Origin: Actinospica durhamensis
GTDB lineage: Bacteria; Actinomycetota; Actinomycetes; Streptomycetales; Catenulisporaceae
Direction of reading: 5' to 3'
DNA: 64,000 nucleotides
Assembly (NCBI RefSeq): GCF_018139695.1
Contig: NZ_JAGSOG010000009.1
Location: 1-64,000, forward strand
Shown here: positions 9,851 through 19,215 of the stretch, one piece after another
Layout of the letters: each line of letters starts with the position of its first letter
Numbering within the stretch: the first letter of the stretch is position 1
Program-made: the position numbers and the translations under genes
The notes under the pieces: generated by a model
Seen by the model: the letters and a program-made list of their open reading frames with translations, nothing else
What the model was told of the DNA's origin: nothing
The model's database searches: none

Positions 9851-11314
9851 CTACCGGCTGATCATCTGATTCCGCGGGCCGGAATCCGCCGCGCGCCCCC
9901 GCTGCGCCCCGTCCGCCGTCGCGGTGAGGTCGTGCAGGGCCACGAGCGCGTCGGCGATGTCGGAGACCTCGATCACCCGCATCCCCTCCGGAGCCTTGGG
10001 CGACTCCCCGCCGGGCGAGGGCCGCGGCACGAGGGCGATCCGGAAACCCAGCCGGGCCGCCTCGGAGAGCCGGCGGCCGAGCCCGGAGACCGGGCGCACC
10101 TCCCCGGCCAGGCCGAGCTCGCCGAACGCCGCCACCGTCGGCGGCAGCGGGGCGTCGATCGCGGCCGTGGTCATCGCCAGCGCCACGGCCAGGTCCGCCG
10201 CCGGATCCACCAGCCGCACCCCGCCCACGGTCGCGGCGAACACGTCGTTCTTGGCCAGCGGCACCCGGCCGCGGCGTTCGAGCACGGCCATCACCATGGA
10301 TACCCGCGAGCCGTCCAAGCCCGAGGTGGCCCGGCGCGGCTGCGGCAGCGGGGAGGGCGCGACCAACGCCTGCACCTCGCACACCAGCGGCCGGCGGCCC
10401 TCGAGCGTCACGGTCACGCAGGTGCCGGGCACCGCCTCGCTGCGCTGGGACAGGAACAGCCCGGACGGGTCGGGCAGGCCCTTGATGCCGGACTCGCGCA
10501 TCTCGAAGCAGCCGATCTCGTCGGTCGGGCCGTAGCGGTTCTTCACCGCGCGCACCAGCCGCAGCGTGGAGTGGCGGTCCCCCTCGAACTGCAGCACCAC
10601 GTCCACCAGGTGCTCGAGCACGCGCGGTCCGGCGATGTTGCCGTCCTTGGTGACATGCCCGACCAGGATGGTGGCCAGGTCGCGTTCCTTGGCCACCCGG
10701 ATCAGCGCCGCGCACACCTCGCGCACCTGCGTGATGCCGCCGGCCACGCCGTCCACCTCGGCCGAGGCCACGGTCTGGACCGAGTCCAAAATGAGCAGGC
10801 CGGGCTCGACCGCATCGATCTGGCCGAGCACCGCGGCCAGGTCGGTCTCCGCGGCCAGATACAGCTCGTCGTGCAGCGCGCCGATCCGGTCCGCCCGCAC
10901 CCGCACCTGCGCGGTCGACTCCTCTCCGGTCACCACCAGCGCCGGGCGGGACGAGCCGGGCCGCCCGGTCGCGGCGTACGCGGCGGCGACCTCGAGCAGC
11001 AGGGTGGACTTGCCGACGCCGGGCTCACCGGCCAGCAGCACCACGGCGCCCGGGACGAGGCCGCCGCCGAGCACCCGGTCGAGTTCGTCCACGCCGGTCG
11101 GCCTGGCCTTGGCCATCGTCGCGTCCACCTGCGCGATCGGGCGCGCCGGGGCGCTGACCGGGCCGGCCTTGACGGTGCGCGGCTTGGGCACGCCGAGCTC
11201 CTCAAGGGTGCCCCAGGCCTGGCACTCGGGACAGCGGCCGAGCCATTTGACCGTGGAGGCGCCGCACTCCGCGCAGCGGTAGCCGGGGCGGGCGGACTTG
11301 GTCGAGTTGGCCAT
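9851..11314 (-). CDS. radA: DNA repair protein RadA (Sms)
   Basis: A 487-aa RecA-like helicase for branch migration in recombination. The N-terminal zinc finger uses C14, C17, C28 and C31 (YRCAECG...GRCPEC). Walker A is GEPGVGKST (96-104). The RadA-specific KNRFG motif appears as KNRYG (258-262). The C-terminal Lon-protease-like domain ends near the DUF-free tail. ATG 11314 (MANSTKSARPGYRC) is preferred; a GTG at 11323 would add three residues, and neither has a clear ribosome site. It heads the probable radA-disA transcription unit. Confidence 0.95.
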   Translation of the reverse strand: MANSTKSARPGYRCAECGASTVKWLGRCPECQAWGTLEELGVPKPRTVKAGPVSAPARPIAQVDATMAKARPTGVDELDRVLGGGLVPGAVVLLAGEPGVGKSTLLLEVAAAYAATGRPGSSRPALVVTGEESTAQVRVRADRIGALHDELYLAAETDLAAVLGQIDAVEPGLLILDSVQTVASAEVDGVAGGITQVREVCAALIRVAKERDLATILVGHVTKDGNIAGPRVLEHLVDVVLQFEGDRHSTLRLVRAVKNRYGPTDEIGCFEMRESGIKGLPDPSGLFLSQRSEAVPGTCVTVTLEGRRPLVCEVQALVAPSPLPQPRRATSGLDGSRVSMVMAVLERRGRVPLAKNDVFAATVGGVRLVDPAADLAVALAMTTAAIDAPLPPTVAAFGELGLAGEVRPVSGLGRRLSEAARLGFRIALVPRPSPGGESPKAPEGMRVIEVSDIADALVALHDLTATADGAQRGRAADSGPRNQMISR

Positions 11315-11476
11315 GGCCGACACGGTAGCGGCAAGGACCCACAGCGCGGGGCGGGGCCTGCCGTGACGGACTCCACCGAATCTTTCTGGGCAAATCAGTG
11401 CGAATCAGGCGAGCGCGGTAACAGTTGGCACCGCTCAGTGGATTTCCAATCTGGTGATGGCTTAGCGTCCTGTGCC

Positions 11477-12745
11477 GTGAGCGACCGGGATTTGGTAGCC
11501 GCCCTTCGGGCGGGAGACCGGCTTGCCGCCGGGCAGGTCTACGACATTTACGGCACGAGGCTGTACGCGTACTGCCATGAACTGCTCGCCGATCCGAAAC
11601 TCTCCGCGGACGCGTTGCGAGACACGTTCATCGTCGCGGTCAGCCGGATCCGAGAACTGGGTGAGCCCGAGGAGTTCGGGGCCTGGCTTTACGCGTTGGC
11701 ACGCAACGAGTGCATACGGGTCGGTATCAGTGACGACGCCCCCGCCGACGCGGCCGGCGCGGCCCGTGGCGACCGGCTGGCCCGGCTCGCGCTGGACTGC
11801 TACTCGATGCTCGAGCCGGACGAGCGCGAGCTGCTCGACCTGGCCTACCGCCACCGCCTGGTCGACTCCGACCTGGCCCTGGTGCTCGGCCTCGACGAGT
11901 CGCAGATATCCAGCAAGGTGACCACGGCGCAGGCCGGCCTCGAGACCTCGCTGCTGGTGGTGCTGGCGGCGCGGACCGGGGACCCGAAGTGCGCCGAGGC
12001 GGCCGAGTTCGGCCGCCGCTTCGACGACATCGACGGCAAGGGCGTGCCCGGCTGGCTGCAGGGCGCCGCCCGCCACGTGGAACGCTGCACCATCTGCGGC
12101 GACGCCGTGCGCAACCGGCGTCCGCTGCGCCTGTTCGAGGAGCTGCCGCACTCGTTCATGCCGCCTGGCGTGCGCTCCCGGGTGCTCGAGGCGCTGCGCG
12201 ACCCGGCCGGCACCGCCTTCGCCGAGCAGATCGCCGAGCGCGGCGGACGCTTCGACGAGGCGGGCTTCCCGACCGCCGGCGGCTCGAAGATCTCGCGCGG
12301 GCGCAAGTGGGCGCTGCCGCTGGGCGGAGTGGTCGTGGCGGCCGCCGCCGTGGCCGCGATCATCATGTTCCTCAACGGCAAGGGCCACCCGGCCGACGCC
12401 GCGGACACCATCCCGACCGGCACCTCCACGGTCAGTACGCAGGTCTCGGGCACCACGAGCGCGACCTTCAGCGAGCTGAGTCTCCCGAGCTCGAGCGCGT
12501 CGGGCAGCGCGTCGGCCTCGGTGTCGGCGAGCTCGTCCTCGCCGGTCGCGCAACAGCAGCAGAGTTCGAGTGCGCCGCAGCAGCAACAGAGTTCGAGTGC
12601 TCCCGCGCAGAAGACGACCCCGCCGACTCACACTCCCACGCCTACGCATTCGACGACCCCGCCGCATTCGGCGACTCCTTCGCCGCCTGCGTCCACCAGT
12701 TCGTCTCCGGCGGCGAGTGCGACACCCAGCTCTTCATCTTCTTAA
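11477..12745 (+). CDS. membrane-tethered ECF sigma factor-like protein with HxxxCxxC motif and Ser/Gln-rich external tail
   Basis: A 422-aa protein from GTG. Residues 1-80 match ECF sigma region 2 (AGQVYDIYGTRLYAYC ... GAWLYALARNECIR). Residues about 95-165 correspond to region 4, with a weakly preserved helix-turn-helix. H200-x3-C204-x2-C207 is an anti-sigma-like zinc motif. A single membrane helix (about 277-299) is followed by an external Ser/Thr/Pro/Gln-rich tail containing two tandem 9-aa QQQQSSSAP repeats. Sigma and anti-sigma-like parts thus sit in one chain, recalling the ECF groups with C-terminal membrane extensions described in actinobacteria (from memory, ECF52/53-like). A larger relative follows 145 bases downstream. 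Whether it still binds core polymerase and DNA cannot be judged by eye. Confidence 0.8.
   Translation: MSDRDLVAALRAGDRLAAGQVYDIYGTRLYAYCHELLADPKLSADALRDTFIVAVSRIRELGEPEEFGAWLYALARNECIRVGISDDAPADAAGAARGDRLARLALDCYSMLEPDERELLDLAYRHRLVDSDLALVLGLDESQISSKVTTAQAGLETSLLVVLAARTGDPKCAEAAEFGRRFDDIDGKGVPGWLQGAARHVERCTICGDAVRNRRPLRLFEELPHSFMPPGVRSRVLEALRDPAGTAFAEQIAERGGRFDEAGFPTAGGSKISRGRKWALPLGGVVVAAAAVAAIIMFLNGKGHPADAADTIPTGTSTVSTQVSGTTSATFSELSLPSSSASGSASASVSASSSSPVAQQQQSSSAPQQQQSSSAPAQKTTPPTHTPTPTHSTTPPHSATPSPPASTSSSPAASATPSSSSS
12551..12604 (+). repeat. in-frame 27-bp tandem repeat encoding QQQQSSSAP twice
   Basis: Units 12551-12577 and 12578-12604 encode the same nine residues and differ mainly in synonymous CAA/CAG choices. 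The repeat lies in the external tail of the first tethered sigma protein. The codon shuffling suggests selection for the residues rather than recent slippage. Confidence 0.85.
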
Positions 12746-12890
12746 AGCATTTCCGGATTTCCGGGGTTACGCCTCAACGGCGTCTTTCACTCGAACTGAT
12801 GAGACGTCACCCCGGGTCCGGTCACTCGTGCGGGTGATTGCCGGTTAATACGGACGCGTATGTTCTTGACCCCGGCCTAGCGTCGGTCGG

Positions 12891-15530
12891 GTGAACGCTG
12901 ACACTACTGGTAGAGGGCGTGCCGTCCTCGGCGGCGTGCTCGGCGGGACCGCGGGCGACGGGTGGGGTCGGGCCGCCGCGTACGACGCCTACGCGGACGG
13001 GCTGCACACCTACGGGCTGTGGTACCTGCGGGACCACGACGCGGCGGCGGACGCCGTCTACTGCGCCTTCGTGGCGGCCGACCGCAACCACACCACCCTC
13101 CAACAGCCCGAGCAGATCCAGCCGTGGCTCTACGCGCTGCTGCGCCGGGAGTGCCGGCTGCGCGCGGCCGAGCCGGACTCGCCGACGCCGGCCTCCGGGC
13201 GGCTGCGGCCGAAGGCCGACGGGCTCGGCGACTCCGGGGTCGGCGCCTCGCTGCTCCAGCTCGAGGGCAACCTGCGGCGGGCCGAATTCCACTCGCTGGC
13301 GTGGCCGGACGCCGAGGGGCTGGCGCCGGCGCACCGCGAGGTGCTGGAGCTCACCATCCGGCACGGGCTCGACAGCCGCGGGCTGGCGCTCGTCCTGGGG
13401 CTGCGCGAGGGGGCGGCGGGACTCGCGTCCACCCGCGGATTCGGGCTGCTGGCCGACGCCTGGCGGGAACTCGAACGTTCACTCGCCGCGGCGGCGGTGG
13501 CCGGCTCAGGGCGGGACAACTGCGCCCAACTGGCCGAGCTCACCTTCGGCTGGAGCGGGAGGCTCAACGCGACGCTGCGGGCGCCGTTGACCGAGCACGT
13601 GGACCGCTGCTCGCGCTGCCAGCACTACCTGCACACGGTGATCGGCACCCCGTCCGCGCCGACCATCCTGCCCTTCGTCGCGGCGCCGCGTGCGCTGCGC
13701 GACATGCTGCTCGGCGAGCTGTCGGACACCGACGCGGCCGCGGCGGCGGGCGTGGACCTGGTCGCGCTGGGACGGCGCTGCGGCTCCTTCGGCCCCGAGG
13801 GCTTTCCGGCCCGGGTCGATCTCTCCTACCACTCCGCGACGGCCGCCGGGGGGACGGCCGCCGCGGGGACAGGCGCTGCGGGGACGGGCGCAGGGTCGGT
13901 GCGCCCGCCTCGACGGCGGCAGGCGTCGGCACGTCCGCACCGGGCTCCGCGTGTGAGCCCGGCGGCGGACGTGCCGACGAAGGGCGCGGGCGACGCGCGT
14001 CGTCCCCAGCCTGTGGACGACGCGGCACGATCGGGCGGGCAGCAGGAGGCGGCGCAGACCAGGGCCAGGGTCGAGGCTGCGTCCCGGCCGGGCTCGCAGC
14101 CCCAGCAGCAGCCCCTGCCCCAAGCGCAGTCTCAGCCCCAGTCCCAGCCGCAGCCGTTTCCGGAGCCTCGGCCGACCTCGTCGCTCACGCCCATGCCCGG
14201 CACCCGCTCGACGCCGCGGCCCCCGGACGCCGAGGACCTGTTCCGGGCCAGCGGCAGCTGGGCCGAGCGGGTGCTGCCGCCGCGTGGCGGCCTGGGGCAG
14301 CGGTCCGAGGAGACCGGGCTGTGGCGTCCCGAACCCCCGGCCGTGGAGCGCGCGGCCGGGTTCGTCCAGACCGCCTCGGGCCGCTTCGCCACCCGGCTGC
14401 CGCTGCTGCCGCCGCTGAACCCGTCGAGACCGTCGAACCCGCAGAACCCCGCGAACCCGACGGCTCCGACGCCTCCGACGGCAGCGCCCGACGCCACCGG
14501 CGTCGACGCGGCGGCGACCGCGTCCGAGCCGGCCAAGGCCCGCCGCGCCCACCCCGGCGCGAACCGGCTGCCGCGTTACGCCAGGAACGGCGGCGGGTCC
14601 GCCGGGGCGCGGGCGCGGCACAAGGCGAGGCCGATGCGCCAGGCGGTCGTCTCGGCCATGGCACTGGGCGCGATCGGCGCGGTGGCGGCCGCCGCGGCCG
14701 CGCTGCTCGGCGCCGGCGGCGATCCGCACACGAACGCCGCGGCCCTGGACAACACCCAGCCCAACGAGGTCGTCGGCGGCGTCGGTACGCCCTCCGCGGC
14801 CGGGAGCGCGAGCCGCAGCGCCCTGTCGGTCACCGTGGCCACGAACGGCGGCGGCGCGGACCGCTCCGCCGGGCTCGGGCTGCCCGGCTCGCCGCTCGGC
14901 ACCGGGTCCTCGCCGGCCGGTGCGGCCTCGCCCACCGCGGCGGCCGCGGGCGGCTTCTACGTGTCCGTGAACGAGCGCGACGGCGACCCGTACAGCGTGC
15001 AGATCCTGCTGCGCAACGCCGGGACCGCGCCGCTCGACTGGTCCGCCGCGCCGAGCGTGTCCTGGCTGACGCTCAGTCAGCGCTCCGGCACCCTCGCGCC
15101 CGGGCAGAGCCTGTCGGTCACCGCCACGGCCACCTCGGCCGCGCCCAGCGGGCAGTGGACCGCGCAGATCACCTTCCAGCCCGGCGGGATCGTCGTCACC
15201 GTGCACGGCGGCGTCGCGGCCGCGTCCTCGAGTACGCCGACGGTCGTGCCCAGCGGGGCCTCCTCGTCGAGCACGTCGGGTACGTCGGGCGCGTCCAGCT
15301 CGCCGAGTACAAGTGCGAGCGCGAGCGCGAGTGCCAGTGCGAGCCCCAGCGCCGGCGCCACGACGGCGCCCACCGGCTCCGCGTCCACGTCCTCGGGCAC
15401 CTCGGCCGCGCCCGCGTCCGCCTCCGCCAGCGCGGCGACCTCGGCGTCCTCAGCCTCGGCTTCGGCCTCGGCCGGTTCCCCGAGCGCGTCGGCCCCGGTC
15501 CATCACCCTCGTCACTCCAGGACGCGGTAG
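12891..15530 (+). CDS. large membrane-tethered sigma factor-like protein with external BACON-like domain
   Basis: An 879-aa paralogue of the preceding gene, GTG start. Residues about 30-90 resemble sigma region 2 (AYDAYADGLHTYGLWYLRD ... QPWLYALLRREC) and about 150-200 a degenerate region 4. H236-x3-C240-x2-C243 (HVDRCSRC) is the zinc-type motif. A long Pro/Gln/Ala/Thr-rich linker (about 310-570) and a basic patch lead to one membrane helix (about 585-607). Outside are a BACON-like beta-sandwich (about 690-775; RNAGTAPLDW...VSWLTLSQRSGTLAPGQS) and a roughly 100-residue Ala/Ser/Thr tail. BACON domains are often linked to glycan or surface-polymer binding, so sensing of the wall is an inference. 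Its last 19 bases overlap the convergent membrane-protein gene. Confidence 0.75.
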   Translation: MNADTTGRGRAVLGGVLGGTAGDGWGRAAAYDAYADGLHTYGLWYLRDHDAAADAVYCAFVAADRNHTTLQQPEQIQPWLYALLRRECRLRAAEPDSPTPASGRLRPKADGLGDSGVGASLLQLEGNLRRAEFHSLAWPDAEGLAPAHREVLELTIRHGLDSRGLALVLGLREGAAGLASTRGFGLLADAWRELERSLAAAAVAGSGRDNCAQLAELTFGWSGRLNATLRAPLTEHVDRCSRCQHYLHTVIGTPSAPTILPFVAAPRALRDMLLGELSDTDAAAAAGVDLVALGRRCGSFGPEGFPARVDLSYHSATAAGGTAAAGTGAAGTGAGSVRPPRRRQASARPHRAPRVSPAADVPTKGAGDARRPQPVDDAARSGGQQEAAQTRARVEAASRPGSQPQQQPLPQAQSQPQSQPQPFPEPRPTSSLTPMPGTRSTPRPPDAEDLFRASGSWAERVLPPRGGLGQRSEETGLWRPEPPAVERAAGFVQTASGRFATRLPLLPPLNPSRPSNPQNPANPTAPTPPTAAPDATGVDAAATASEPAKARRAHPGANRLPRYARNGGGSAGARARHKARPMRQAVVSAMALGAIGAVAAAAAALLGAGGDPHTNAAALDNTQPNEVVGGVGTPSAAGSASRSALSVTVATNGGGADRSAGLGLPGSPLGTGSSPAGAASPTAAAAGGFYVSVNERDGDPYSVQILLRNAGTAPLDWSAAPSVSWLTLSQRSGTLAPGQSLSVTATATSAAPSGQWTAQITFQPGGIVVTVHGGVAAASSSTPTVVPSGASSSSTSGTSGASSSPSTSASASASASASPSAGATTAPTGSASTSSGTSAAPASASASAATSASSASASASAGSPSASAPVHHPRHSRTR

Positions 15531-17263
15531 AGCACGAAGGTGTCGGCCGCGGCCACCTGCTGGGCCGGGAAGCCGGCCGGCAGGGTCTCGTCGGACAGCA
15601 GCAGGACCCAGGTCACGTGGTACCGGGAGATCAGGGCCGTGCGTGCGGCCGCGGTCGTGTTCGGGCTCAGCAGCGCCTTCATGGCCGACGCGCGGACCTC
15701 GTCCTGCGACTCGGTGATCTCGGGCAGGTACCACGGGCTCGAGACGTTGTACGCGCCGTGCGCGGCGACCTCGGACTGGGCCAGCGGAATGTCCGCGAGC
15801 ACCACGTCGGACGGCTTGAGGTAGCCGTCCAGCCAGGCCGCGTGCGGCAGCTGCTCGAGTCCGGCGTGCTGGCCTATCACCTTGACCGCCTCGTTGCGCA
15901 CCGCCGTCGGCATCGCGGCCAGGAGTATCCCGGTCTGCGCCCACAGTCCCATCGCCGTCGCCAGGGCCACCGGCGCCATCCAGGCCGTCCGGACGCGGCC
16001 GCGCGGCAGCTCGGCGACGTGGATGGCCACGGCCGCCTGCGCGGTGAACATGACCATCGGCCAGCTGCGGCCGAAGGACCAGTGGCCGCTGAGCCAGCCC
16101 AGCACCACGACCGCGGCGACGCCGGCGAACATCAGCACCAGCGGGTCGGTCCGGTTGCGCCGCAGCCGCAGCGCGAGCGCCAGCAGGCCGGGGGTGGCGT
16201 ACAGGTACCAGGTGTCGATGTGCGTGTAGAGCACGTGGTGGATCGGGTCGAGCAGGTGCAGCTGACCGCCGCCGACGCTCCACAGGTGGTAGTACGGCCA
16301 GATCGCGATCACCACCGCGCACACCGCGAGGGCGAGCGCCACGCCCCGCAGCGCGGCGCGCTCACGCAGCTCGCGGTGCCGGGAGACGAGGATCGCGGCG
16401 CAGCCGACCGTGGCGCTGATGCCGGTGAACTGGTGCACCAGCAGCAGCACGCCGAGCAGCGCGCCGAGGCCCGCGAGCCGGCGCGGCCGCAGCGTGCCCT
16501 TGTTCAGCCCGGCCCACAGGTGCAGTGCCAGCGCGGTGCCGATCGTGCTCGGATACGCCGCGCAGTCGCAGAACGAGTCCAGCGACAGGTAGCCGCTGAA
16601 GGTGATGGCGGTCGTGCCCCACCACAGCAGCATGCCGATCAGCGCCAACGGCGGCGCCCACCGCGCCTGGCTCAGGGTTCGAATGAACCGGTAGAGCCCG
16701 GACATCAGCAGCAGGCCGTTGGCGAGCATGGCGAAGCGGTACAGCGCGATCGGGCCGAGCCCGAACGGCTTGCCCAGCAACGCCAGCAGGACCGTGTAGG
16801 GGCTGTAGTAGGCGCTTCCGCCGCCCATCTGCACCACCGGGTTGCCCGGGTGCAGCGGGTTCGCGAGCAGCCGCCGCAGTACGGCGATGTGCAGTGTCAG
16901 GTCGTCGCCCCACGGCATCGGCCGCATCACGGCCAGCAGCAGGCCGGTCAGCAGCGCGCAGCCGATCACGTAGGGACGTTCCCGCTGGACGAAACCCGAG
17001 ACCCGAGCTGTTATTCGAGGCCTGGGATCGGTGTCGGCGGGCGGTACCGGGGGCTGGGTGGCGGTCGACGTCGAAGAGACGGTGGTGGTCACTAGGGCGT
17101 ACCCATCGGTGCGTCGGCTGCGGCCGTCTCCGGGCAGCACGACGGCAGCGGGCGCGCGGCCTCCCGGAGGCGTTCTGGATTGGGGCAGCCTACTACCGGC
17201 ACCTGGGTCGCGATGCTCGGGTTCTGTATCGACCTCGTTACCGATCCCACCGGTCTCCGGCAT
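15512..17263 (-). CDS. multipass membrane protein, possibly GT-C-type glycosyltransferase
   Basis: A 583-aa protein with about 85 cytoplasmic N-terminal residues, about 11 predicted membrane helices and a soluble C-terminal domain from about 470. The first extracytoplasmic loop carries an acidic pair (MPWGDDLTLH), the position of the catalytic acid in GT-C polyprenyl-sugar transferases; the assignment remains tentative. Start 17263 is fixed by a very good ribosome site (GGAGGGGAG, 7 bases away). That site overlaps the end of the upstream gene, only 19 bases off, so the two are probably an operon. A later in-frame GTG at 17092 lacks such a site. Confidence 0.7.
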   Translation of the reverse strand: MPETGGIGNEVDTEPEHRDPGAGSRLPQSRTPPGGRAPAAVVLPGDGRSRRTDGYALVTTTVSSTSTATQPPVPPADTDPRPRITARVSGFVQRERPYVIGCALLTGLLLAVMRPMPWGDDLTLHIAVLRRLLANPLHPGNPVVQMGGGSAYYSPYTVLLALLGKPFGLGPIALYRFAMLANGLLLMSGLYRFIRTLSQARWAPPLALIGMLLWWGTTAITFSGYLSLDSFCDCAAYPSTIGTALALHLWAGLNKGTLRPRRLAGLGALLGVLLLVHQFTGISATVGCAAILVSRHRELRERAALRGVALALAVCAVVIAIWPYYHLWSVGGGQLHLLDPIHHVLYTHIDTWYLYATPGLLALALRLRRNRTDPLVLMFAGVAAVVVLGWLSGHWSFGRSWPMVMFTAQAAVAIHVAELPRGRVRTAWMAPVALATAMGLWAQTGILLAAMPTAVRNEAVKVIGQHAGLEQLPHAAWLDGYLKPSDVVLADIPLAQSEVAAHGAYNVSSPWYLPEITESQDEVRASAMKALLSPNTTAAARTALISRYHVTWVLLLSDETLPAGFPAQQVAAADTFVLYRVLE

Positions 17264-17282
17264 GTCGCGCTCCCCTCCGGCC

Positions 17283-18044
17283 TCAGGCCTCGGGGTCCGC
17301 CGGGTGCACGGCCAGCGGCCGCGGCCGGGCGGCCAGGTACGCCTCGCACAGCTCGGCCAGCTGGTCGTAGGCCGGCTGCCCCATCAGCTCCACCAGTTCG
17401 GGCCGGTAGGAGAGATAGACCGGTTCGAACGCGGTGTGCGCCTCGGTGTTCCCGGTGCACCACCAGTTCAGGTCGTGGCCGCCCGGGCCCCAGCCGCGCC
17501 GGTCGTACTCGCCGATGCTGATCTGCAGCACCCGGGTCTCGTCCGGCCGCTCGATCCAGTCGTAGGTGCGCCGGATCGGCAGCTGCCAGCACACGTCCGG
17601 CTTGGTCTCCAGCGGGTGGCGCCCCTCGCGCAGGGCCTGGGCGTGCAGCGCGCAGCCGGCGCCGCCGGGGAAGCCCGGCCGGTTCAGGAAGATGCAGGCG
17701 CCGTCCACGACCCGGGTCTGGCGCTCGCCGTCGTCGTCGGTCTCGACCACCGCGAGCCGCCCGCCGCGGCGCACCCCCTGGGCGTGGAACTGCCAGGTCT
17801 CCGAGGTCAGCTGCTTGGCCGCCTCCTTCACCCGCTTCTCGTCGTCGGTGTCGGAGAAGTGCGCGCCGAGGGTGCAGCAGCCGTCGTCGGCACGGCCGGG
17901 CCGGATGCCCTGGCACCCGGACCCCCAGACGCACTGCCAGCGGGAGCACAGCCAGGTCAGATCGCAGTGATAGATCTGCTCGGAGTTGTCCGGGTCGGGA
18001 AACTCCACCCAGGCGCGGGGAAAATCGAGGGCTACTTCAGGCAC
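17283..18044 (-). CDS. conserved actinobacterial Cys-rich protein, unknown function
   Basis: A 253-aa soluble protein, GTG start giving [18 protein letters not shown], which matches my memory of actinobacterial homologues. The longer in-frame extension to 18203 reads as non-conserved Arg-rich sequence and is rejected. Cysteines cluster in the first third ([21 protein letters not shown], then [13 protein letters not shown]), with further Cys in CIF, GCALH, DVCWQLP and WWCTG. This recalls metal/Fe-S-chelating YkgJ-like families but is not a firm match. It heads a two-gene unit with the membrane protein and is divergent from ppx across 124 bases. Confidence 0.75.
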   Translation of the reverse strand: MPEVALDFPRAWVEFPDPDNSEQIYHCDLTWLCSRWQCVWGSGCQGIRPGRADDGCCTLGAHFSDTDDEKRVKEAAKQLTSETWQFHAQGVRRGGRLAVVETDDDGERQTRVVDGACIFLNRPGFPGGAGCALHAQALREGRHPLETKPDVCWQLPIRRTYDWIERPDETRVLQISIGEYDRRGWGPGGHDLNWWCTGNTEAHTAFEPVYLSYRPELVELMGQPAYDQLAELCEAYLAARPRPLAVHPADPEA

Positions 18045-18168
18045 AGCCCTAGAGCATAGGGGGCCTTGCGGCCAAAGGACCCCAAACCTCCGCGCGCGCC
18101 GGGTATACGCCACTGGTCGGCGGCCGTGGACCCGGCGGGTCGCGGCCCGGTGCACTAGTTTCGTGAGC

Positions 18169-19107
18169 ATGCGATTGGGAGTGCTGGACGTCGGCTCTAA
18201 CACCGTGCATCTGCTCGTCGTGGATGCCCATCAGGGTGCCCGCCCGCTGTCCGCGTCGTCACACAAGACCGAACTGCACCTGGTCGACCTGATCGACCAG
18301 GACAACCGGATCGTGGACGAGGGCCGCGAGCGTCTCGAGGCCTTCGTGCTCGAGGCGCTGCGCATCGCCGAGGACAAGGGCGTGCAGGAGCTGATCGCGT
18401 TCGCCACCTCGGCCGTGCGCGACGCGGAGAACGGCGAGGAGGTGCTGGCCGGCATCCGGGCTCGCACCGGGGTGGAGCTGAAGGTGCTGCCCGGACAGGC
18501 CGAGGCGCAGCTGACCTTCCTGGCGGTGCGCCGCTGGTTCGGCTGGTCGGCCGGGCGGCTGCTGGTGCTCGACATCGGCGGCGGCTCGCTGGAGATGGCC
18601 TCCGGCTTCGACGAGATGCCCGAGGTCGCCCGTTCGCTGCCGTTCGGCGCGGCCCGGCTGACCAAGGAGTGGTTCCTCACCGACCCGCCGGACGAGACCG
18701 CGGTGCGGGCGCTGCGGCGGCACGTGCGCGCCGAGATCGGCAAGGTGGTCGGCGACCTGGTGCGCTACGGCCGGCCGGACCGGGTCTGCGCGTCCTCCAA
18801 GACCTTCAAGCAGCTGGCCAGGATCGCCGGGGCGGCGCCGAGCACCGAGGGCCTCTACGTGCCGCGGCGGCTGTTCCGGGCGGACCTGTCCGAGTGGATC
18901 GGCAAACTGGCCCGGATGTCGAGCGCCGAGCGCTCCCAGCTGCCCGGAGTCTCGGTCGGCCGGGCCAAGCAGCTGCTGGCCGGGGCGATCGTGGCCGAGG
19001 CGGCGATCGACCTGTTCGAGTCCGAGGTGGCGGACATCTCGCCGTGGGCGCTGCGCGAGGGGATCATCCTGCGCCGGCTCGACGGGCTGCCGGAGGAGTG
19101 GATCTGA
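18169..19107 (+). CDS. exopolyphosphatase / guanosine pentaphosphate phosphohydrolase family protein
   Basis: A 312-aa Ppx/GppA enzyme of the sugar-kinase/actin ATPase fold, hydrolysing polyphosphate or pppGpp. The phosphate-binding motifs are [16 protein letters not shown] at the N-terminus and [12 protein letters not shown] near 145. ATG 18169 is taken; GTG 18163 is two codons upstream. It is shorter than E. coli Ppx (about 510 aa) and lacks the C-terminal domains, as is usual for the actinobacterial Ppx1-like form. The order ppx, TIM-barrel isomerase, proC is conserved in related genomes. Substrate is not determined by sequence. Confidence 0.88.
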   Translation: MRLGVLDVGSNTVHLLVVDAHQGARPLSASSHKTELHLVDLIDQDNRIVDEGRERLEAFVLEALRIAEDKGVQELIAFATSAVRDAENGEEVLAGIRARTGVELKVLPGQAEAQLTFLAVRRWFGWSAGRLLVLDIGGGSLEMASGFDEMPEVARSLPFGAARLTKEWFLTDPPDETAVRALRRHVRAEIGKVVGDLVRYGRPDRVCASSKTFKQLARIAGAAPSTEGLYVPRRLFRADLSEWIGKLARMSSAERSQLPGVSVGRAKQLLAGAIVAEAAIDLFESEVADISPWALREGIILRRLDGLPEEWI

Positions 19108-19215
19108 CCGGGCGGATGTGATCTTGGACACGGCTCGGACGTCGGAGCGCACCTGAGCTACGCTCAGAGCGTGACATGGGCAGTGAGCGGCAGCGGCGCG
19201 GTGGAGCAGGTGTCC

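Noticed and set aside
11418-11450. BldN-like promoter (GGTAAC) before the first tethered sigma gene
   Set aside because: No CGTTGA-like -10 at the right distance. A similar GGTAAC near 46791 has CGCTGA 15 bases on, but this is too weak to claim.
13506-15206. A 566-codon open frame opposite the second tethered sigma gene
   Set aside because: Arg/Gly-rich antisense translation. The plus strand carries coherent sigma, membrane and BACON-like segments.
15230-15500. Ser/Ala repeat DNA as a mobile or microsatellite element
   Set aside because: It is the coding sequence of a low-complexity external tail. Units are irregular and in frame, as in many secreted actinobacterial proteins.
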